Assembly: GCA_963766365.1 (NCBI GenBank)
Contig: CAVXZK010000004.1
Coordinates: 114,904-178,903 of the forward strand
From: JALORV01 sp963766365
Lineage (GTDB): Bacteria > Pseudomonadota > Gammaproteobacteria > Burkholderiales > Burkholderiaceae_F
Length of the DNA stretch: 64,000 nucleotides
Direction: 5' to 3'
The notes under the pieces: generated by a model
Seen by the model: the letters and a program-made list of their open reading frames with translations, nothing else
Told to the model about the DNA's origin: nothing
The model's database searches: none
Translations under genes and position numbers: made by a program
In this document: in pieces, positions 37,582 to 46,506 of the stretch
How the letters are laid out: every line of letters begins with the position of its first letter
How positions within the stretch are numbered: the first letter of the stretch is position 1

Positions 37582-39267
37582 ATGGTTCCTGCGCAGGCGT
37601 TGCTGCAGCAGTTGCGAGAGGCCCGCTCCACGTATGGCGAACCGGCCGAGCGGCGCAAGCGCGAACTTCTGCGGGCGCTGGCGGCAACGCGACGGCTGAC
37701 GGGCCGGCAGCTGGTGGCGTATCACGAGGACCTGCTGTTCCTCGTCGCGTTTCCTGGCGATGTCAGGACGCGCGCTGCGGCCATCGCTGAACTGGACTGC
37801 TTTGCGGCACGGTGGCGGACGGTGCCGGCCGCGGTGCGCAGTGCCTCTGCGAACAGCGGGATCGTCGGCACGGTGACGCGCCCGTCGCTGGCATGGTCGG
37901 TCGCACGGACCTTCATCGACGAAGCGATCGAGCTGGACTGGAAGGAGATTGAGGACCCCGAAGCGCTGGAGCGCCTTGTGGTGCGACTGGTCGGCGCGGC
38001 GGAGCGCGATGCCTTCGACGGCGGCGACTACTCGACGCGCGAGTGGATCGCGCTTGGAAAGCAAGCCGGCGAGCGCGACTTCGCCTGGCTGGTCCGCGAA
38101 GGGGCCGCGGCCCGGTCACAGTCCGACATCGCGACCGCCTGGGATTCGGCCGAGGTGGCACTGCGATGGACACTCGGCAATTCGCATCGCTCGATCACCC
38201 ACGCGCGACTTCCGGTCCGCCGGCCAACGCTGAGGACCGGCTTCCGGCGCCTTGCCGAGGCCGCCACCGCGCACGTCGCGCGTCCGCTGGACGCGATCCG
38301 GCGGCTCGACCGTCGCGCCGCCGCCGAAGTCGTCGACCTGGCGCGTTCGGCCCTCGCGGCGCGTGCGCGCGAAGTGCACGCGATGAACTATCCGAACCTG
38401 GACGAGGTGTATAGAGCCGACCTCGGAGATGGAGTCGACCTCATGCTGATCGGCGTGCCCGTCGCGCAACGGCTGACGCTCGAGGCGAACTACGGTTACC
38501 TGATGCTGAGCAACGGCGTGCCGATCGGCTACGGCGGTGTCTCGCCGCTTTACCGGCAGGCGAACACCGGCATCAACGTCTTCGACCCCTACCGCGGCAG
38601 CGAGGCGGCATTCCTGTGGGCGCAGGCCCTGCGCGTGTTCCGCACGATGTTCGGCGTGCGGCGTTTCGTCATCAACGGCTACCAGTTCGGCGCAGGGAAC
38701 AGCGAGGCGATCTCGAGCGGCGCGTACTGGTTCTACTACCGCCTCGGTTTCCGCCCGAGCCTGCCGGAAAACGTGGCGTTGGCGGCCGAGGAGGCGGAAC
38801 GGTTGCGGCGCGAGCCCAGGGTGCGAACCCGGCCCGCGCTACTGCGCAGGCTCGCCCGCGGTGACCTGCATCTCGACCTCGCCGAATTCGGCGCGGCGGA
38901 TTTCTTCGAGGAGCATTTGCTGACGCGCGTCGGTGCCGCCGTGGCGCGACGTATCGCCGGGCGCGGCGACCGGTCGCATCGGGAAGGAGAACGGCAGCTG
39001 ATTTCCGAAGTGCAGCGAGCGCTCGGCCTGCGCGGCACGGGGCGCCAGAACTCGGAGGAACAACAGGGGTTTGCCAAGCTCGCACCTTGCGCGGCGCTGC
39101 TGGGGATCGGCGACTGGCCTGCGGCGGAGCGCCGTGCGCTGGCTGCATGGCTGCGTGCGAAGGGTGCGACGACCGAGCGTGAATTCGCTGCGGGAGCGCC
39201 CCAGCAGGTGCGCTTCTTCGAGGGCCTGCGCGCCGTGGCGCGTGAGGAGGTGGCCCGTGCCGGGTGA
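37582..39267 (+). CDS. Large uncharacterised protein with a GNAT-like core (paralogue B)
   Basis: This 561-residue protein is the paralogue of 5333-7000. The N-terminal 280 residues are helical and Arg/Ala rich. Residues about 275-392 carry LGDGVDLMLIGVP, YGYLMLSNGVPIGYGGVS, FDPYRGSEAAFLWAQALRVF, INGYQFGAGNSEAISSGA and WFYYRLGFRPS. The FYYRLGF end is like the last GNAT motif. The C-terminal 170 residues match the paralogue more loosely and end in a helical region with FxAGAPQQVRFFEGL. A truncated haemoglobin gene overlaps its 3' end by 11 bases, so the two are coupled. No named family is recognised. Confidence 0.78.
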   Translation: MVPAQALLQQLREARSTYGEPAERRKRELLRALAATRRLTGRQLVAYHEDLLFLVAFPGDVRTRAAAIAELDCFAARWRTVPAAVRSASANSGIVGTVTRPSLAWSVARTFIDEAIELDWKEIEDPEALERLVVRLVGAAERDAFDGGDYSTREWIALGKQAGERDFAWLVREGAAARSQSDIATAWDSAEVALRWTLGNSHRSITHARLPVRRPTLRTGFRRLAEAATAHVARPLDAIRRLDRRAAAEVVDLARSALAARAREVHAMNYPNLDEVYRADLGDGVDLMLIGVPVAQRLTLEANYGYLMLSNGVPIGYGGVSPLYRQANTGINVFDPYRGSEAAFLWAQALRVFRTMFGVRRFVINGYQFGAGNSEAISSGAYWFYYRLGFRPSLPENVALAAEEAERLRREPRVRTRPALLRRLARGDLHLDLAEFGAADFFEEHLLTRVGAAVARRIAGRGDRSHREGERQLISEVQRALGLRGTGRQNSEEQQGFAKLAPCAALLGIGDWPAAERRALAAWLRAKGATTEREFAAGAPQQVRFFEGLRAVAREEVARAG

Positions 39268-39682
39268 CGCTGCTGCAGGGCCGACGCCTTATGTGCGGCT
39301 CGGCGGTGCGGACGCCGTGCGCGCGCTGGTTGATCGCTTTTATGACTTGATGGATCTTGAGGCCGCGTATGCCGACCTGCGCCGCGTGCACGGCAGCGAC
39401 CTGGGTTCGGCGCGCGACAAGCTGGCGTGGTTCCTTAGTGGCTGGCTCGGTGGTCCGGACCTGTATATCGAACGCTTCGGGCACCCGCGATTACGCGCAC
39501 GGCATCTGCCGTTTTCGATCGGCGTCGTCGAGCGCGACCAGTGGCTGGCCTGCATGAACCAGGCGATGCAGGAGCAGGGGGTCGACGAGGAACTGCGCGT
39601 CCGTCTGCTGCAGGCGTTCTTCCAGACGGCCGACTGGTTAGTAAACCGCAATTCGTTAGTTGAGAATCAGTCTCGTACTTGA
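39257..39682 (+). CDS. Group II truncated haemoglobin
   Basis: This 141-residue trHb2 (2/2 globin) has YVRLGGADAVRALVDRFYDLMD, RDKLAWFLSGWLGGPDLYIERFGHPRLRARHLPF with the proximal His in RARHLPF, and DQWLACMNQAMQEQGVDEELR (quoted in parts). It binds haem and O2 or NO; roles in oxygen handling or NO/peroxide detoxification are usual for the family. GTG 39257 is supported by GAGGAGG 6 bases upstream and by the family length, and overlaps the stop of the upstream unknown gene. The tight coupling suggests that paralogue B works with a haem or oxygen-linked process. Confidence 0.92.
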   Translation: MPGDAAAGPTPYVRLGGADAVRALVDRFYDLMDLEAAYADLRRVHGSDLGSARDKLAWFLSGWLGGPDLYIERFGHPRLRARHLPFSIGVVERDQWLACMNQAMQEQGVDEELRVRLLQAFFQTADWLVNRNSLVENQSRT

Positions 39683-39935
39683 GGGGTCGGTCTCTTTGAG
39701 ACGAGTAGCGTTGGGCTTTGCCCGACTACTTAGCAAGATGCGGCCCCATGCCTTGGCTAATCGAGCCGGCTCTAGCGCTCGCCCCGCACTCATCGTGCTT
39801 GAAAACAGTCTCTCAGGCATCGGTGCGCGAGCTGCTAGTCGACCGTCGCGCTGACCTCACGGACGGGCAGCGGGTCGGGGCCTCGCGAATTCCGACTGAC
39901 AGACAAGACCGGTAAGGAGGATCGCTGAGGACAGT

Positions 39936-40029
39936 TCGCGTTAAGGCTTGTCCAACGCCTGCCCTGGCACCACGGCATGCTCCGCCATGCCACGACTCGC
40001 GGGCAGGCATCGGACAACCCTTAACGCGA
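39936..40029. repeat. Large imperfect palindrome between convergent genes
   Basis: Arms of 29 bases (39936-39964 and 40001-40029) pair at 26 of 29 positions around a 36-base loop. The loop holds a smaller hairpin (GGCATG/CATGCC). Each arm reads TCGCGTTAAGG at its outer end. A single arm-like copy (GTTAAGGGTTGTCCGACG) occurs at 55362-55388. It begins 5 bases past the DUF4440 stop on the minus strand. It may be a two-way terminator, a dispersed repeat or a recombination site. The stretch 39683-39935 holds no gene that I can support. Confidence 0.6.
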
Positions 40030-40033
40030 GCGC

Positions 40034-40408
40034 CTAGCCCGCGTAGGGAGTTCCTTGATGGAACCGCAGCACCCAGGTGTCGCCCGATTTTGACCAGATC
40101 GAACTGCGCCGCCCAGACTCCACGGCGTCCTGGTACCGCACCTTGCTGTTGTAGGTGAGTTGAGCGGTGTTGGCATCGAGGAGTCTCACCCGGAAGTCCT
40201 CCAATGGCAGTTGGGCAGCGATGGGCTCTCTGGGAAAGTCCAGGATCTGCTGCCGCGTATACGTTCGCCCCGAGCGGCCGAACTCGAAGAAGTCCGGCGC
40301 CAGCGCCCGTTCCATGAATGCCTTGTCGAAGCGCGTCTCCTCACGCCACATTGCTTCTTCGAGGCGCATCAGGGCTCTGCGATCTTCTTCAGACAACTCG
40401 CCAGCCAT
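40034..40408 (-). CDS. DUF4440-like (NTF2 fold) small protein
   Basis: This 124-residue protein has the NTF2-like layout of DUF4440: LMRLEEAMWREETRFDKAFMERALAPDFFEFGRSG, ILDFPRE, LEDFRVRLLDANTAQLTYNS and WVLRFHQGTPYA (first motif quoted across residues about 13-47 in the family order). These proteins form small cone-shaped pockets and often travel on mobile elements. The reaction, if any, is unknown. ATG 40408 is chosen; GTG 40417 is equally open. It is the first of a long run of minus-strand accessory genes. Confidence 0.72.
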   Translation of the reverse strand: MAGELSEEDRRALMRLEEAMWREETRFDKAFMERALAPDFFEFGRSGRTYTRQQILDFPREPIAAQLPLEDFRVRLLDANTAQLTYNSKVRYQDAVESGRRSSIWSKSGDTWVLRFHQGTPYAG

Positions 40409-40494
40409 GGCTCCCACCCGACCGTTGTCAGGACGTCAGCTGTTAGGCCAGATTGGCGGATAGCTGCAATAGCGGGTCCTGGCCGGTACCAGCG

Positions 40495-40707
40495 TTACAG
40501 GTCTTCGGGGGTGAGGCCCGTATGTTTGGCAATCCGAGCGAGCATCTTCGGACCGATCTCATCCCGATCGTGGAATGCGAACACGAAGTCCGGCCAGCCT
40601 GGACGCGCAAGGGTTCGGTGAGAGCCCGACTGGCGCTTGAGTTGCCAGCCCGTTCTGAGGAGCGCGGCGAGGACTCGCGAAGCCTTCGATGAAGGCCACC
40701 GACTCAT
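40495..40707 (-). CDS. hicA: HicA-family mRNA interferase toxin
   Basis: This 70-residue protein has the double-stranded RNA-binding-like HicA fold with VLAALLRTGWQLKRQSGSHRTL; the GSH motif carries the catalytic His. HicA cleaves mRNA during translation. Its ATG overlaps the hicB stop (TGA) on the minus strand, so the order is antitoxin then toxin, the reverse of the HicAB pair at 61461. Confidence 0.82.
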   Translation of the reverse strand: MSRWPSSKASRVLAALLRTGWQLKRQSGSHRTLARPGWPDFVFAFHDRDEIGPKMLARIAKHTGLTPEDL

Positions 40708-40910
40708 GCAGCGGGAACGGTGATTCGAATGTCGATCGGGCGCGCCTCTCCGTGTTCGAGGCGCTCGGCGATCACTCTCAGCGCCAAGACCTGCGCACGG
40801 GCCTGCGCTTCCTCTTTCGTCGTGCCGTAGGCCAATACTCCGGGAAGCTCAGGCACCTCGGCAATCCACCGGCCGTCATCTTCCTGTTCAGTATTAATGC
40901 TGTAGTTCAT
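40704..40910 (-). CDS. hicB: HicB-family antitoxin
   Basis: This 68-residue protein has the partially degraded RNase-H-like HicB fold (INTEQEDDGRWIAEVPELPGVLAYGTTKEEA, residues about 4-34) without an added DNA-binding domain. It should bind and neutralise the adjacent HicA. ATG 40910 fits the family start. The 320 bases upstream (40971-41291) hold no supported gene apart from a doubtful 41-codon frame at 41086-41211. Confidence 0.82.
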   Translation of the reverse strand: MNYSINTEQEDDGRWIAEVPELPGVLAYGTTKEEAQARAQVLALRVIAERLEHGEARPIDIRITVPAA

Positions 40911-41291
40911 GAAGGCACCCCAGATAAGTCCCGGTTCCCGAATTCTCGCCGCGTTGACTCGCGTCCGCAATGAGGCCGATTGGCCGGTGTGCGACCGCGT
41001 CCGGTTGTGGCCGAGTTCAGTCTAGCGTGGGGCGTCTCACCCAAACTCCCCGTGTAAACATCGCGTTCTCTTGAACGCGGAGGGAATGATTGCCACCAAG
41101 GGCAGCCGTCTAAACTGCAAGCCCATCGACGCAGGCGGCTTCCGCGGCAAGGTACGGCTGATATCGGCAAGCGACCGGCTCAACTACTTGGCAGTCCGGC
41201 TGCAGCGCTGATCGCGTTCATGCCGCGTTCGCCGTTGCACCGTGCGCGGGCAACTGATTCTTGTGCGGCCGACACGAATCTTCACCGAACC

Positions 41292-43250
41292 ATGAGCCTT
41301 TTCAGCTACTTCGAATCGCGAGTTCCGAACGCCACGGCGGCGCCGCCAGCGGCAGTCGAACGCGACGGGCCACCGCCGGGGCTGGTGCCTTTTTACCTGC
41401 ACTTCGTGCGCCAATCGCCGCGGCTGTATGCCGCAATGTTCGTGTTCGGCGCGACGGTAGCCCTGCTGGATACGGTAATTCCTCTTTTCATAGGAAAGCT
41501 GGTTGGGCTGATGACCACGCCAGATCCGCGCGTCGCCGTACTCGCGCAGGCGCCGCTGTTGTTGGCGATGGCAGCCCTGGTGTTGATTGCGCGGCCGCTC
41601 GCAATTCTCGCGGACTCGATGGTGCGCAACAACGCGGTGATCCCCGGCGTGACTACGTTGATCCGCTGGCAGAGCCACTGGCACGTGATCCGGCAGAGCT
41701 GGAACTTCTTCCAGAACGACTTTGCTGGCCGGATCGCCAATCGTGTGATGAACACCTCGAACTCGCTGCGCGAAAGCGTGGTCTCGAGCATTCGTGCCGT
41801 CTGGTACATCGTTGTGTACGGGCTCACCGCGCTCCTTCTGGTCAGCTCGGCGGACTGGCGACTTGCGGTGCCGATCGTCTTCTGGATCGTCGCCTTTGTG
41901 TTCTTCCTGCGCTACTTCGTGCCGCGCATGCGCGACCTGTCGCGGCTGAGTTCGGAGGCGCGTTCGCTGGTCATGGGACGGGTGGTTGATTCGTACACCA
42001 ACTTTCCCACTGTGAAGCTGTTTGCGCGCGCGGCGGACGAAGACTCGTATGTGCGTGAGGCGATGGTCGAGCACCGCCAGCGCATCGCCGCCCACATGCG
42101 CATGACTACCCGCTTCATGGCCACGCTCACCTGCATGAATTCTGCGTTGGTTGTAGGCACGGCCGCACTCGGCGTGTGGTTGTGGCTCGCCGGTCAGGCG
42201 AGCGCGGCAGCGGTCGCTACCGCGCTGCCTCTGGCGTGGCAGATCGCCAACATGGCGGGCTGGGTGTCGTGGGAGGTCAGCGGCATCTTCGAGAACATCG
42301 GCGTCGTGCAGGAAGGCATGGAGACGATCGCGGTGCCGCATGCGTTGACGGATCGCCCCGATGCGCGCGAACTCGAGGTCAGCGGTGGCACTATCCGCTT
42401 CGACCACGTGGGCTTCAGCTACGGTGCGCTGGCGCGCGGCGGGCGCGCCGTGATCGACGATCTAAGCCTGGAAGTCGCCGCCGGCGAGCGTGTCGGTGTC
42501 GTGGGTCGATCAGGCGCTGGCAAGTCGACGATCGTGAGCCTGCTGCTGCGCTTTCATGACGTCGAAGGCGGTCGGATCACCATCGACGGTCAGGACGTGC
42601 GCGACGTGACGCAGGAATCGCTGCGCGCAGCAATCGGCGTGGTCACGCAGGACACCTCGATGCTGCATCGCTCGATTGCGGCCAATATCCGATACGGCCG
42701 GCCGCAGGCGAGTGACGCCGAAGTCAAGGCTGCTGCGCGCCAGGCGCATGCGCACGAGTTCATCGTCGGACTGCGAGACTGGAAGGACCGTGGCGGCTAC
42801 GAGGCTCACGCCGGCGAACGCGGCGTGAAGCTTTCCGGGGGCCAGCGCCAGCGTGTGGCACTCGCCCGCGTGATCCTAAAGAATGCGCCGATCCTGGTGC
42901 TGGACGAGGCCACTTCTGCGCTCGACAGCGAGATCGAGGCCGCTATTCAAGAGCAGCTTGAAGCGCTGATGCAGGGCAAGACAGTGATCGCCATCGCACA
43001 CCGACTGTCAACGATCGCACGCATGGACCGCCTCGTGGTGATGGACGCCGGTCGCATCGTCGAGCAGGGCACGCACGAAGAACTGTTGCGCGCTGGCGGC
43101 CACTACGCGCTTCTATGGAAGCGCCAGTCCGGCGGATTCTTGGCCAATGATGTGCCGGATGTGATCGCAGAGCCAGATGACAACGTGGAGGTTGAAGGCG
43201 CTACCGATGTTCATCCCGAGGCTGTTGAAGAACCTCAGGTGCGGATCTGA
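41292..43250 (+). CDS. ABC exporter (fused membrane and ATPase domains)
   Basis: This 652-residue protein has six expected membrane spans (residues about 35-320) and an ATPase domain: Walker A VVGRSGAGKSTI, Q-loop VVTQDTSM, signature VKLSGGQRQRVALARVIL, Walker B ILVLDEATSALDS and H-loop IAIAHRLSTI. It belongs to the MsbA/multidrug-type exporters that work as dimers. ATG 41292 (MSLFSYFESRV) is the usual start of this subfamily; a longer frame to 41220 lacks support. The acidic C-terminal tail is extra. It stands alone among accessory genes and on the opposite strand to most of them. Confidence 0.9.
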   Translation: MSLFSYFESRVPNATAAPPAAVERDGPPPGLVPFYLHFVRQSPRLYAAMFVFGATVALLDTVIPLFIGKLVGLMTTPDPRVAVLAQAPLLLAMAALVLIARPLAILADSMVRNNAVIPGVTTLIRWQSHWHVIRQSWNFFQNDFAGRIANRVMNTSNSLRESVVSSIRAVWYIVVYGLTALLLVSSADWRLAVPIVFWIVAFVFFLRYFVPRMRDLSRLSSEARSLVMGRVVDSYTNFPTVKLFARAADEDSYVREAMVEHRQRIAAHMRMTTRFMATLTCMNSALVVGTAALGVWLWLAGQASAAAVATALPLAWQIANMAGWVSWEVSGIFENIGVVQEGMETIAVPHALTDRPDARELEVSGGTIRFDHVGFSYGALARGGRAVIDDLSLEVAAGERVGVVGRSGAGKSTIVSLLLRFHDVEGGRITIDGQDVRDVTQESLRAAIGVVTQDTSMLHRSIAANIRYGRPQASDAEVKAAARQAHAHEFIVGLRDWKDRGGYEAHAGERGVKLSGGQRQRVALARVILKNAPILVLDEATSALDSEIEAAIQEQLEALMQGKTVIAIAHRLSTIARMDRLVVMDAGRIVEQGTHEELLRAGGHYALLWKRQSGGFLANDVPDVIAEPDDNVEVEGATDVHPEAVEEPQVRI

Positions 43251-43385
43251 GCTGGTCGCAGCGTGCATTCCCACCAGATTGGGCAGTCAATTGCGGCAGC
43301 TCGCCAGAGCACTGACAAATGGCCGCTCTCGTGAAATCTGAGGGACGGTCAGCCATGTCCGGTCCTGGCCGAGGACGGCAATTGC

Positions 43386-44153
43386 TTACGTGGACTTCTT
43401 GACCACCCATATTTCCTCGCAAGGCCACTTGCGCGCCCACTCGAGAGTGGAAGTGATGTAGTAGGAGTGCTCAACCGCGTTGCTGGGTGGGTAGAGCTCG
43501 ACCAAATCCACGATATCGAAGCCTGTCCGGCGCAGCAAGCGAATGAGTTCTCCGTGTGGCAGCTGCCACTCCACACCCACTTCGCTCGGCCATTCGAGGC
43601 GTCCCAACCCGTGCTGCGGCCGCTGCAGCGTCTCGGAGACTGCTCCTTCATCAGTTGAACATAGGATCGACAGTGTGCTGTTGCGAAGAAACCATAGGCG
43701 CCCGCGCGGACGCAGAAGCCGATGTGCCTCCGGTATCCACACGTGCGGATCGCACCAGATGCTGGCACCGAACTCCGAAATCGCCAGGTCAAAGCTCTCA
43801 GAAGGGAGGGGCACGTTCTCAGCACTCGCTTCGATGAGCGGAAATGCAATTCCGAACTCATCTTGGCAGCGGCGTGCCGTAGCAAGCTGCGCAGGAGTGA
43901 CATCCACCCCCACCGGACGCGCACCCCTTTTCGCGAGCCAGGCAGAGACGTAGGCTGTGCCACAGCCGAGTTCGACGACATCCAGGCCATTGACATCACC
44001 AAGCGTATTGATTGATGTCTCCGGGACACCGAACACTCCCCAGGTCATCTCCGCGTCCGCCCAAGCGGTGCTCGCCTGCTGGTCGGTGAACTCGGCGTTG
44101 ATCTTCGTCCAACTCGCGCGATTGCGTTTTGCGTCGTCTGAGATCTCAGGCAT
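43386..44153 (-). CDS. Class I SAM-dependent methyltransferase
   Basis: This 255-residue Rossmann-fold methyltransferase has the SAM motif VVELGCGTAYVSAWLAKRG near residues 60-78, motif II VGVDVTPAQLATARR, FDLAISEFGASIWCDP and the post-motif EAHRLLRPRGRLWFLRNS. The acceptor is unknown. ATG 44153 is preferred over GTG 44159. It is preceded by a junction repeat and the IS1182-like element. Confidence 0.85.
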   Translation of the reverse strand: MPEISDDAKRNRASWTKINAEFTDQQASTAWADAEMTWGVFGVPETSINTLGDVNGLDVVELGCGTAYVSAWLAKRGARPVGVDVTPAQLATARRCQDEFGIAFPLIEASAENVPLPSESFDLAISEFGASIWCDPHVWIPEAHRLLRPRGRLWFLRNSTLSILCSTDEGAVSETLQRPQHGLGRLEWPSEVGVEWQLPHGELIRLLRRTGFDIVDLVELYPPSNAVEHSYYITSTLEWARKWPCEEIWVVKKST

Positions 44154-44188
44154 GGCCACTGAAGTGCCCTCGCTTGTGATCGCTAATC

Positions 44189-44204
44189 ATGTCCGCTTCC
44201 GGAC
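44189..44204 (-). repeat. Junction repeat copy (accessory family)
   Basis: Minus strand GTCCGGAAGCGGACAT, related to the consensus CGGCCAGAAGCGGACA, 36 bases upstream of the methyltransferase start and next to the IS end. Confidence 0.45.
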
Positions 44205-44234
44205 TGATTGACCAGCTTAGTCAGACGTCTGCTC

Positions 44235-45920
44235 GTGGCCGAGCCTGTGTAAAAACGCAGCGTGTCCTCGTAGACTTCGGCAACGCGTTGTGAGGCGGGA
44301 GCCACATGAAGCGATTCATCGAAGGCGAGGACCGCAGCCAGGCCGCCTTGCTGCCGGCGAGCCTGGACGATTACGTGGCCGAGGACAACCCGGTGCGCGT
44401 CGTCGAAGCGTTCGTCGAGCAACTCGACCTGCGACAACTCGGGTTTGAAGGCGCCGCCCCGGCCGCCACCGGACGCCCCGGCTACCACCCGGCGGTGCTG
44501 CTCAAGCTGTATGTCTACGGCTACCTGAACCGCATCCAGTCGAGCCGGCGGCTGGAGCGCGAAGCGCAGCGCAATGTCGAGCTGATGTGGCTCACCGGGC
44601 GGCTGGCGCCCGACTTCAAGACCATCGCCAACTTCCGCAAGGACAACGGCCGCGCCATCCGCGCCGTGTGCCGCCAGTTCATCGTGCTGTGCCGCCGGCT
44701 GGACCTCTTTACCCAGGCGCTGGTGGCCATCGACGGCAGCAAGTTCAAGGCGGTCAACAATCGGGACAAGAACTTCACTCCGGCCAAGCTCCAGCGGCGC
44801 CTGGCCGAGATCGATGCGAGCATCGCCGGGTATCTGGCGGCGCTCGACAGCGCTGATCGGGCCGAGCCGGAAGTGGCCCCCCTGAAGAAGGGCCACCTGC
44901 AAGGCAAGATCGCGGCCCTGAAGGAACAGATGCGCGCGCTCCAGGCGCATCGAGACGCAGCTGCAGGCCGATGGCCAGGCGCAGGTCTCACTCACCGATC
45001 CGGATGCCCGCTCGATGAAGAACCGCGACGGCGGCATCGTCGGCTACAACGTGCAGGCCGCCGTCGATGCCGAGCACCACCTGATCGTGGCCCACGAGGT
45101 CGTCACGGAGGGCATCGACCGCGACCAGCTCGCACCGATGGCCGAGCAGGCGCGGCAGGCCACCGGGATCGATGCTCTGACCGTGGTGGCCGACCGCGGC
45201 TACTTCAAGAGCGAGCAGATCCGCCACTGCGACGAGGCCGGCATCACCCCGATCGTGCCCAAGTCGCTGACCTCCAATGCCGGGGCCGAGGGCCGCTTCG
45301 ACAAGCGCGACTTCCTCTACATCGCCCGCGATGATGAGTACCGCTGCCCGGCCGGCGAGCGGGCGATCTTCCGCTTCGCCACGATCGAGAACGGCCTGAC
45401 GATCCGCAAGTACTGGACCTCGGCCTGTCCGGGCTGCCCGCTGAAGACCCAGTGCACCACCAGCGGCTACCGGCGTATCGCACGCTGGGAGCATGAAGCG
45501 GTGCTGGAGGCGATGCAGGTGCGCTTGGACCGTCAACCCGAGCTGATGCGACTGCGCCGCTGTACGGTCGAGCATCCGTTCGGCACGATCAAGCACTGGA
45601 TGGGCGCCACTCACTTCCTGATGCGCACGCTCGGCCACGTGCGCACCGAGATGAGCCTGCATGTGCTGGCCTACAACCTGAAGCGGGTGATGCGCATCCT
45701 GGGCATCGCGCCGCTGCTCAGGGCGTTGCAGACCTGAGCCGCAGGGCTCGCGTTACGCCCCAGAAACCGGCACTGTGACCTGACAGCCGCACCGACGCTG
45801 CAAAACGGCGATCAGCGCCTCAGGGCGTGCTCGGACAACCCACTGCGAAAAATCTCGACCGCTCGCCTCGACACCGACTAAACACGAACAACCGCGCTCG
45901 TTTTTACGCGGCCTCGGCCG
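44235..45920 (+). mobile_element. IS1182-family-like insertion sequence
   Basis: About 1.69 kb. The left end reads GTGGCCGAGCCTGTGTAAAA at 44235 and the right end, read inward on the minus strand from 45920, reads CGGCCGAGGCCGCGTAAAAA. They form an imperfect inverted repeat of about 22 bases. The element holds one transposase reading frame broken by one extra base. No clear target duplication is visible. The sequence outside the left end resembles that outside the related MITE at 50188, so both seem to have entered the same kind of site. Confidence 0.8.
44306..45737 (+). pseudogene. IS1182-family transposase, single frameshift
   Basis: The N-terminal part (44306 to about 44945) gives MKRFIEGEDRSQAALLPASL, GRPGYHPAVLLKLYVYGYLN, LMWLTGRLAPDFKTIANFRKDN and VAIDGSKFKAVNNRDKNFT (DDE domain, first Asp). 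The rest (45015-45737 frame) gives KNRDGGIVGYNVQAAVDAEH, VVADRGYFKSEQIRHC (second Asp) and a CPAGE/CPGCPLKTQCT Cys cluster, VEHPFGTIKHWMG (Glu). The frames join if one base is removed from CCAGGCGCATC near 44945. Transposases of this family normally use one frame, so it is either inactive, misread, or uses a frameshift. Confidence 0.85.
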
Positions 45921-45972
45921 TAATCAGCGGTCATCAGAACGCACTCTCACTCGCTCGAGTTCCGGCGCGCCA

Positions 45973-46245
45973 CTAGCGCTGTGGACGGCACCATCCGGTC
46001 CCCCGGACGTATACAAAGTCCGCCTCGCAAACACCGCCACTTCCGGTGTTGCACGGCGGGACGACATCTGGTGTGACGGCCTTAGCACGCGTCCATCCTT
46101 CAGGCCCCGTCTTGCACGGGAATGCAACGTCCTTTGCTTCGGTACGAGGCGCCTGTGCAGCGGGACCGTCGAACACGGTCGCCACCACACTGGCAACGGC
46201 GACCGCACCGAGGTATGCCACAGACCCAGAGCGTCTTCTAATCAT
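45973..46245 (-). CDS. Small secreted Cys-containing protein, unknown
   Basis: This 90-residue protein has an Arg-rich start and hydrophobic segment (RRRSGSVAYLGAVAVASVVATV) with a plausible cut after AAQA. The mature part has four Cys in VAFPCKTG, VPPCNTG, GVCEADF and TGWCRPQ, spaced to allow two disulfides. No family is recognised. It lies 60 bases past the core end of the attC-like site on the same strand, where a cassette gene would be expected. Confidence 0.5.
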   Translation of the reverse strand: MIRRRSGSVAYLGAVAVASVVATVFDGPAAQAPRTEAKDVAFPCKTGPEGWTRAKAVTPDVVPPCNTGSGGVCEADFVYVRGTGWCRPQR

Positions 46246-46304
46246 CGGTGATCCTTAGTCGTCCACGCGCTCGCCAAGTGGATCTCACCAGGTGGCCGGC
46301 TGCT

Positions 46305-46361
46305 GTCTAACGCACAAACCCCGTCGGCAATATCCGCTTCTGACCGCACAGAGCGTTAGCT
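46305..46361 (-). repeat. attC-like recombination site (57 bp)
   Basis: Read on the minus strand it starts AGCTAACGC, runs through GCGGTCAGAAGCGGATAT and ends GCGTTAGAC. The last 7 bases GTTAGAC match the integron core consensus GTTRRRY exactly; the first box AGCTAAC matches RYYYAAC at 6 of 7. The outer arms pair over CTAACGC, an unpaired stretch follows, then a second pairing region (CCGTCGG with CTGACCGC) around a short loop. This is the order of parts in an attC site. It lies 3' of one minus-strand gene and 5' of the next. Confidence 0.55.
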
Positions 46362-46506
46362 CCGACTGTCGAAATGCCAATGCCGATCGCGGTAGTTAGC
46401 GTTGCTCATTGCACTTCTGCGTCGCCGTCCCTTGGCCATCGAGTCCGCTTTGGGGCTCAGCGGGTCAACCGTCAGTTCGTCCGGTCATGGCCGGTTCCGC
46501 GCTCCG

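Noticed and set aside
41086..41211. Short plus-strand frame (41 codons) upstream of the ABC exporter with GGAGGG near its ATG
   Set aside because: The purine run is too close to the ATG for normal initiation, and the peptide has no recognisable pattern.
46046..46258. Plus-strand frame of 70 codons opposite the small secreted protein
   Set aside because: No signal or family pattern; the minus-strand frame has a signal peptide, paired Cys and the position expected after the attC-like site.
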